Of a DNA stretch of 35,330 nucleotides, positions 31,171-35,330 are shown piece after piece. The stretch lies in contig CAMDRT010000045.1 of the NCBI GenBank assembly GCA_945906815.1, positions 1 through 35,330 of the forward strand, in the 5' to 3' direction. The notes under the pieces were generated by a model that made no database searches, had not been told where the DNA came from, and saw nothing but the letters and a program-made list of their open reading frames with translations. This DNA is from Bordetella parapertussis. Lineage in GTDB: Bacteria > Pseudomonadota > Gammaproteobacteria > Burkholderiales > SG8-41. The translations under genes were made by a program, and so were the position numbers. Each line of letters begins with the position of its first letter. The first letter of the stretch is position 1.

Positions 31171-32912
31171 ACTTCTTCCTTGATCTCCAGCTCGGTCGCC
31201 GGCGGCAACACCAGTTTTTTCAGCGGCGTATCGGGTGCAACGCCCATCAGCCGCAACGCGCCGCCCGCCACTTCGCTGAACACCGGCGCCGCCACCAAGC
31301 CGCCGTAGTACTGGCCCGCTGCCGGCTCATCGATCATCACCGCGACCACGATGCGCGGCTGGGACACCGGCGCGAAACCCACAAACGACGCGATGTAGCG
31401 GTTGGCCGCATAGCCACGCCCTTCAATCTTGTGCGCGGTGCCGGTCTTGCCCGCCACACGATAACCCTCGACCTGCGCACGCGGTGCGGTACCGCCCGGC
31501 TGCACCGCCATCTCCAGCATTTTGCGCACAGCCCCGGCGGTTTCTTTCGAGATCACGCGTTTAGATTCCGCAACAGCATCCTTTTTGATCAAGGCCGGCG
31601 CTTTCAGTTCACCGTCACTGGCAAAGATGGTGTACGCGCGCGCCAGTTGCAGCAATGAAACCGAAATGCCGTGACCGTACGACATGGTGGCCTGTTCGAT
31701 GGGTTTCCAATTGGCGTGCGCGCGCAGGCGCCCCGCGACTTCGCCGGGGAATCCGGACTGCGGCGGCGTGCCGAAACCCACGCTGTTAAACACGTTCCAC
31801 ATTTTTTCCGGCGGCAGGCGCAGCGCCACTTTGGCGCTGCCCACGTTGGATGATTTCTGGATCACTTGCGCCACCGTTAACGCGCCCGAAGGATGCGCGT
31901 CGTGTATGGTTGCTTTGCCGATAGTCAGTTGCCCGGCGGCGGTATCGATGAGGGTCTCGGGCGTTACCACGCCGAGTTCCAGCGCGGTGGCCACCGTGAA
32001 CGGTTTCAAGGTGGAGCCTGGCTCGAACAAATCGGTGACGCTACGGTTGCGCATGCGCGCCGGCTCAGCCACGCCGCGCTGGTTGGGGTTATGGGTCGGA
32101 AAATTCGCCATCGCCAGCACTTCGCCGGTAAGCGCGTCGAGTACCACGATGCCACCGGCCTTGGCGCGATGCTCGGCCATCGCCTTTTTCAATTCGCGAA
32201 ACGCCAGATTCTGAATCTTGGCGTCGATGGTAAGCATGACACGTGCACCATTGCGCGGCGCTTCAATAGCCTCGATGTCCTCGACGATACGGCCTTTGCG
32301 ATCCTTGAGAACACGCCGCAGACCCGGCGTGCCGCGTAGAGTGTCCTCCAGCGCAAGCTCCAGTGCTTCTTGCCCTTCATCATCGATGTTAGTAAAACCG
32401 ATGACGTGCGCCAGTTCTTCGCCCGCCGGATAGTAGCGGCGATATTCGCGTTTCAAAAATACGCCGGGGATATTCAACTCCACCACTTTCGCCGCCTGCT
32501 GCGGCGGCAATTGGCGCTTAAGAAAGACGAACGCACGCTGTTTGTCTTCAACCCTGCGCTGCAGTTCGCCGACATCGGTTTGCAGTAGCAACGCAAGCTT
32601 TTGCTGCTGGTCGCTGCTCATTTTGAGCACGGCCGGGTTCGCCACCACCGATTCCACCGGCGTGGATATCGCCAGCAACTCGTTGTTGCGATCCACAATC
32701 ACGCCGCGGGTGGCGGCAATTTCCATCGAGCGTGTGTGCCGCGATTCGCCCTTGGCCTGAAGAAAACCGCTTTTCAGTCCCTGCAACTCCACCGCGCGCC
32801 CCGTCAGCAAGGCAAAACCCAGCAGCAGGCCAGCCAGCACCATCCACGAGCGCAAGCCTGTCAGCTGGGGTGTTTGCGGCAGCCTTGTACGCGGGTTCAC
32901 CGCTGTATTCAT
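31167..32912 (-). CDS. ftsI: Septal peptidoglycan transpeptidase FtsI (PBP3)
   Basis: FtsI cross-links septal peptidoglycan with FtsW as partner. From the ATG at 32912 it is 581 residues: one membrane helix (about 23-38), the pedestal domain and the transpeptidase domain. Active-site motifs are complete: S300-T-L-K303 (FEPGSTLKPF), S354-S-N356 and K489-T-G491. The ATG overlaps the ftsL stop (ATGA); the open frame extends 50 codons upstream inside ftsL but is not FtsI-like. The C-terminus LEIKEEV is short and acidic. Confidence 0.97.
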   Translation of the reverse strand: MNTAVNPRTRLPQTPQLTGLRSWMVLAGLLLGFALLTGRAVELQGLKSGFLQAKGESRHTRSMEIAATRGVIVDRNNELLAISTPVESVVANPAVLKMSSDQQQKLALLLQTDVGELQRRVEDKQRAFVFLKRQLPPQQAAKVVELNIPGVFLKREYRRYYPAGEELAHVIGFTNIDDEGQEALELALEDTLRGTPGLRRVLKDRKGRIVEDIEAIEAPRNGARVMLTIDAKIQNLAFRELKKAMAEHRAKAGGIVVLDALTGEVLAMANFPTHNPNQRGVAEPARMRNRSVTDLFEPGSTLKPFTVATALELGVVTPETLIDTAAGQLTIGKATIHDAHPSGALTVAQVIQKSSNVGSAKVALRLPPEKMWNVFNSVGFGTPPQSGFPGEVAGRLRAHANWKPIEQATMSYGHGISVSLLQLARAYTIFASDGELKAPALIKKDAVAESKRVISKETAGAVRKMLEMAVQPGGTAPRAQVEGYRVAGKTGTAHKIEGRGYAANRYIASFVGFAPVSQPRIVVAVMIDEPAAGQYYGGLVAAPVFSEVAGGALRLMGVAPDTPLKKLVLPPATELEIKEEV

Positions 32913-33199
32913 CGCGCGGCCTCCCCGGGGGTAGGGGCCACGTACGGCGCGAGCTGGGTGCGCGCGGCCGACGCCGCGCGCATGTGCAGTTGTTGCGTCG
33001 CGATTTTCTCGATGCGTGCATGCACCGCCCACGTGCCCTGCTCCAGTTGCAACTGGCTCCAATCCGCTTCCAGTTTTTGCTCCAGTTCTAGTTCCGGCTG
33101 CAATTGCACGTACAGTTTCCGTGCGCGATGTTGCGAAGTCACTAGCGCCAGGGCGCAGGCAATCAAGATCAGCAGCAACACGGGGTTTAAGCGGCTCAC
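32909..33199 (-). CDS. ftsL: Cell division protein FtsL
   Basis: FtsL is a small bitopic protein that forms the FtsQLB complex and signals to FtsWI. The 96-residue chain has a short cytoplasmic tail, one membrane helix (about 6-22, PVLLLILIACALALVTS) and a periplasmic coiled coil (QLQPELELEQKLEADWSQLQ). Sequence conservation in this family is low; position between rsmH and ftsI plus topology make the call. It starts with GTG overlapping the rsmH stop (GTGA) and ends overlapping ftsI (ATGA). Confidence 0.9.
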   Translation of the reverse strand: MSRLNPVLLLILIACALALVTSQHRARKLYVQLQPELELEQKLEADWSQLQLEQGTWAVHARIEKIATQQLHMRAASAARTQLAPYVAPTPGEAAR

Positions 33200-34173
33200 G
33201 GGGTGTCGCGTTTTGGGCTGTGGCGCGGCACGGATTTTTGATTTACCGCAGGCGCCTGCGTACGCTCGGCCACGCGTAACGTGGCGCTGCGCGCGCGCGG
33301 GTTGCCTGCAATTTCCGCTGCATCGGGGCGCTGCGCCTTGCCCGCCACACGCAACAGGGGTTGCGGCATTTCATGCGCTCTTAGCGGCAGCCGCGCGGGC
33401 ACCCGCGCACCGGCTGTCGCCGCGCGCATAAAGCGCTTGACGATGCGGTCTTCGAGCGAATGAAAACTGATCACTGCCAGGCGCCCGCCGGGGCACAACA
33501 AATCGATGCACTGCGGCAACACTAGGGACAACTCCTCAAGCTCCTGATTAAGGTGAATCCGTAGAGCTTGAAACGTGCGCGTCGCAGGGTCCTGGCGTGG
33601 CTCGCGCGCCGGGACGGCGTGCGCCACGAGCGCGGCAAGTTGTCGTGTGGTGCCGAGATTCCCGCCCGCTCGAGCCGCAACAATCGCTGCTGCAATCTGT
33701 TTAGCAAACCGTTCTTCGCCATGATTTTTAATGACCTCCCTTATTTCCGGCTCAGCCGCCGTTGCCAACCATTGCGCCGCAGTGATACCGCGGCTGGTAT
33801 CCATGCGCATATCGAGCGGTGCGTCGAACCTGAAACTGAAACCACGCGCCGCTTCGTCCAACTGCGGCGAGGACACGCCCAGATCAAGCAATATCCCATC
33901 CACCCTTTCCACCCCCGCGCCGGACAACAACGCGCGCAACTCACCGAACCATCCGTGCAACAAGGTAAAACGTTTATCGCTGATCGCTGCGCCTGCCTTG
34001 ATCGCCTGCGCATCACGATCCAGCGCGATCAAGCGTCCGCTGCTGCCCAGCAACTCCAGAATGCGCCTGCTGTGTCCGCCCCGCCCGAACGTGCCATCCA
34101 CGTAAATGCCATCGGCACGCACATTCAGCCCTGCAACTGCCTGCGCCAGCATCACCGCCTGGTGCGTATTCAA
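33196..34173 (-). CDS. rsmH: 16S rRNA (cytosine(1402)-N4)-methyltransferase RsmH (MraW)
   Basis: RsmH methylates N4 of C1402 in the ribosomal P site. The 325 residues contain VDGTFGRGGHSRRIL (25-39), GILLDLGVSSPQLD, FQALRIHLNQELEEL and VISFHSLEDRIVKRFM, all diagnostic. The start is inferred as the TTG at 34173 because homologues begin a few residues before the conserved histidine of THQAVML, and no ATG or GTG is in frame there. That TTG overlaps the stop of a 5-codon frame that starts on the mraZ stop. Start confidence is moderate. Confidence 0.92.
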   Translation of the reverse strand: MNTHQAVMLAQAVAGLNVRADGIYVDGTFGRGGHSRRILELLGSSGRLIALDRDAQAIKAGAAISDKRFTLLHGWFGELRALLSGAGVERVDGILLDLGVSSPQLDEAARGFSFRFDAPLDMRMDTSRGITAAQWLATAAEPEIREVIKNHGEERFAKQIAAAIVAARAGGNLGTTRQLAALVAHAVPAREPRQDPATRTFQALRIHLNQELEELSLVLPQCIDLLCPGGRLAVISFHSLEDRIVKRFMRAATAGARVPARLPLRAHEMPQPLLRVAGKAQRPDAAEIAGNPRARSATLRVAERTQAPAVNQKSVPRHSPKRDTP

Positions 34174-34187
34174 CGCTGCACGCTCAC
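34170..34187 (-). CDS. 5-codon frame bridging mraZ and rsmH
   Basis: GTG overlapping the mraZ TGA (GTGA) opens MSVQR and stops at a TGA that overlaps the rsmH TTG (TTGA). It supports the TTG start of rsmH by giving re-initiating ribosomes a path. Not a gene by itself. Confidence 0.25.
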   Translation of the reverse strand: MSVQR

Positions 34188-34630
34188 AAGGAGAAACCCT
34201 CCAGTTCCGGCGGCAAACCGCCGGGCGCAAGCCCGCCCGGAGCGTCCATGCGGCTATCCCATTGCTCCTGATTCCACAACTCGAATTTTTTTCCCTGCCC
34301 TACCAGCACCACGTTTTTTTCCAGTTGGGCGTAACGCCGCAGCTCAGGCGACACCAGCACGCGCGCGGCAGCATCCATTTCGGTATCGACCGCAAAACCG
34401 ATCAGCCGGCGCTGCAATTCACGCACGCGCGCATCCAGGTTCGACAAGCCTTCGAGCTTTTGCTGAATGATTTCCCACTCGGGCAACGGGTACACCAGCA
34501 GGCAGCGGTCGGCATCCGCAGTGATGACCAGGTGGCCGCCGCAGCGTGCAAGCAGCGCGTCGCGGTGACGTGCCGGAACGGCAAGCCTGCCCTTACTGTC
34601 GAGGTTGAGCTGCGCTATGCCACGAAACAC
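34184..34630 (-). CDS. mraZ: Transcriptional regulator MraZ
   Basis: MraZ is a ring-forming DNA-binding protein that represses the dcw promoter. The 148-residue chain has two AbrB-like (SpoVT-like) halves: DSKGRLAVPARHRDAL (about 11-26) and DAAARVLVSPELRRYA (about 86-101), each with the D-x3-R motif of the family. The start is a GTG with AGGGGAG close upstream. Three MraZ boxes lie about 90-115 bases before it, so autoregulation is likely. Confidence 0.95.
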   Translation of the reverse strand: MFRGIAQLNLDSKGRLAVPARHRDALLARCGGHLVITADADRCLLVYPLPEWEIIQQKLEGLSNLDARVRELQRRLIGFAVDTEMDAAARVLVSPELRRYAQLEKNVVLVGQGKKFELWNQEQWDSRMDAPGGLAPGGLPPELEGFSL

Positions 34631-34721
34631 CGGACTCCCCTAGATTATCTGAGTGCTTATGTGTGTACTCACTTACAAAAACAGTTGTCGCACGGCTTAC
34701 AACTGAATTCCAGTGGTATTT

Positions 34722-34746
34722 CCCACTTTTTACCACTTTCCCCCAC
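34722..34746 (-). promoter_or_regulatory. MraZ operator: three 10-bp-spaced boxes
   Basis: On the minus strand GTGGG (34746-34742), GTGGT (34736-34732) and GTGGG (34726-34722) are separated by exactly five bases each, matching the known TGGGN-N5 repeats bound by MraZ. The operator is about 90 bases upstream of mraZ. A 7-bp hairpin (cagttgt 34682-34688 with acaactg) lies between it and the gene. I could not assign -35/-10 hexamers with confidence. Confidence 0.85.
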
Positions 34747-34939
34747 TAATATGGAAGTACTTTTTAGAGCTACCTGAGAAATGGCTATTTTCTTTTTATT
34801 GACAATGACTTATGCATGCAAAACTGCTCCAAAATAAAAATGTATTATAAAAATAAATAAGTTATAAAACAGATAGTTATAGTTTTAACTAAAAGTTAAA
34901 CTTTAGATGTTTGCGCTGGGCGTACAAAAACACAGGAAA

Positions 34940-34963
34940 TTGCGGTACGTTGCGCTACCGCAA
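34940..34963. repeat. Perfect hairpin, 8-bp stem
   Basis: ttgcggta (34940-34947), cgttgcgc, taccgcaa (34956-34963). The wording 'ttgcggtacgnngcgctaccgcaa' is of the type seen in REP-like intergenic repeats; not followed by a T-run. Confidence 0.6.
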
Positions 34964-35104
34964 CATAAATTGGCCGGCGTGGTGGCGCGGCACCGGACTA
35001 AGGGCCCGGATAGGCAGCAAGGGCCGGAGGCGGCAGGATGTTCCTAGTGCTTCACTCTATGCGGCACTTATGCAACGGCACGGCACCAGCGAAACTCCTC
35101 CCCT

Positions 35105-35184
35105 TTCAAGGGGGAGGCTGGGAGGGGGATGGGGTAATGTCGCGCGAATGCCACCTCATCCCCACCCCAGCCCTCCCCTTGAAG
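35105..35184. repeat. Inverted repeat with about 30-bp G/C-rich arms
   Basis: The left arm (35105-35135: ttcaagggggaggctgggag and onward) is nearly the reverse complement of the right arm (35155-35184: ctcatccccaccccagccct and onward to ccttgaa). The loop is about 20 bases. It resembles a widespread 'caagggggaggctgggaggg' intergenic repeat. Confidence 0.75.
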
Positions 35185-35330
35185 GCTGGTTAGTACCCAC
35201 ATTTTTCTTTTGAATTTCATGGAGATAAGCATAGAGCACTTGTACTTTTGCTGACGCGATGTTAACTTGCGACCAAATTCTATCGCACACTCTAATTCTT
35301 GACGCAAACGAGCAGCGAACAAGACTGGGC

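Larger units (their letters stand above)
34760..35330. other. Gene-free right edge: AT-rich block, then repeat-like DNA
   Basis: From 34760 to about 34910 the DNA is strikingly AT-rich (runs such as aaaataaaaatgtattataa), unlike the rest of the window, and may hold the dcw promoter region. From 34940 to 35190 there are hairpins and inverted repeats. The final 130 bases are open in a minus-strand frame (MFAARLRQELECAIEFG and more) that runs into the repeat; I do not recognise it and do not call it a gene. Confidence 0.5.

Noticed and set aside
34911..35213. A 100-codon plus-strand frame
   Set aside because: It runs through two inverted repeats and a low-complexity G/C stretch and has no recognisable domain or ribosome site.
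35068..35322. An 84-codon minus-strand frame at the right edge
   Set aside because: Its second half is the translated inverted repeat; the first half is unrecognised and could be the end of a gene lying outside the window.

Overview
The window looks like chromosomal DNA of a Gram-negative proteobacterium, most likely a betaproteobacterium. The evidence is gene order and family identity: pilC-pilD-coaE-zapD-yacG, then nudix/ThiE-ATPase-argJ-secA-M23-dciA-lpxC, then a complete division and cell wall (dcw) cluster. MurE carries the meso-diaminopimelate motif DNPR, and lpxC shows an LPS outer membrane. I see no tRNA, rRNA or CRISPR array.

Layout. Bases 1-328 hold only repeat-like DNA. Plus-strand genes follow: a CorC/HlyC-type membrane protein (329-1621), pilC, pilD, coaE, zapD and yacG (to 5583). 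Bases 5584-7757 look like an inserted accessory block: a degenerate group II intron-like remnant, then an alpha/beta hydrolase and a SAM methyltransferase coupled by an ATGA overlap. On the minus strand come nudix-ThiE, a DUF815-type ATPase, argJ, secA and an M23 peptidase (7758-14761). dciA (14773-15228, plus) is divergent from the M23 gene. lpxC has its own perfect -10 hexamer, and a terminator separates it from ftsZ. From 16390 to 34630 the minus strand carries, in transcription order, mraZ-rsmH-ftsL-ftsI-murE-murF-mraY-murD-ftsW-murG-murC-murB-ddl-ftsQ-ftsA-ftsZ. Three MraZ boxes at exact 10-bp spacing lie upstream of mraZ. The last 700 bases contain no recognisable gene.

The genes form one programme. 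The mur genes and mraY make lipid II. FtsW and FtsI polymerise and cross-link it at the septum. FtsL, FtsQ, FtsA, FtsZ and ZapD build the divisome. LpxC starts lipid A synthesis and SecA exports envelope proteins.

The most unusual signal is inside the dcw operon. Three gene junctions (mraY/murD, ftsW/murG twice, murG/murC) contain extra DNA in which the end of the upstream gene or the start of the downstream gene has been copied. At mraY/murD and ftsW/murG the inserts share a roughly 53-bp hairpin repeat. The duplication periods (147, 128, 125, 149 bp) are exactly those needed to keep each copied start in frame with the next copied stop. Each insert is therefore an uninterrupted micro-ORF of 42-50 codons whose start touches the upstream stop and whose stop overlaps or abuts the next start. 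Shorter gaps in the operon are bridged the same way, so ribosomes could in principle pass from mraZ to ftsZ with no untranslated gap longer than one base. This resembles a junction-targeting, coupling-preserving palindromic element, and I regard it as the candidate undescribed system.
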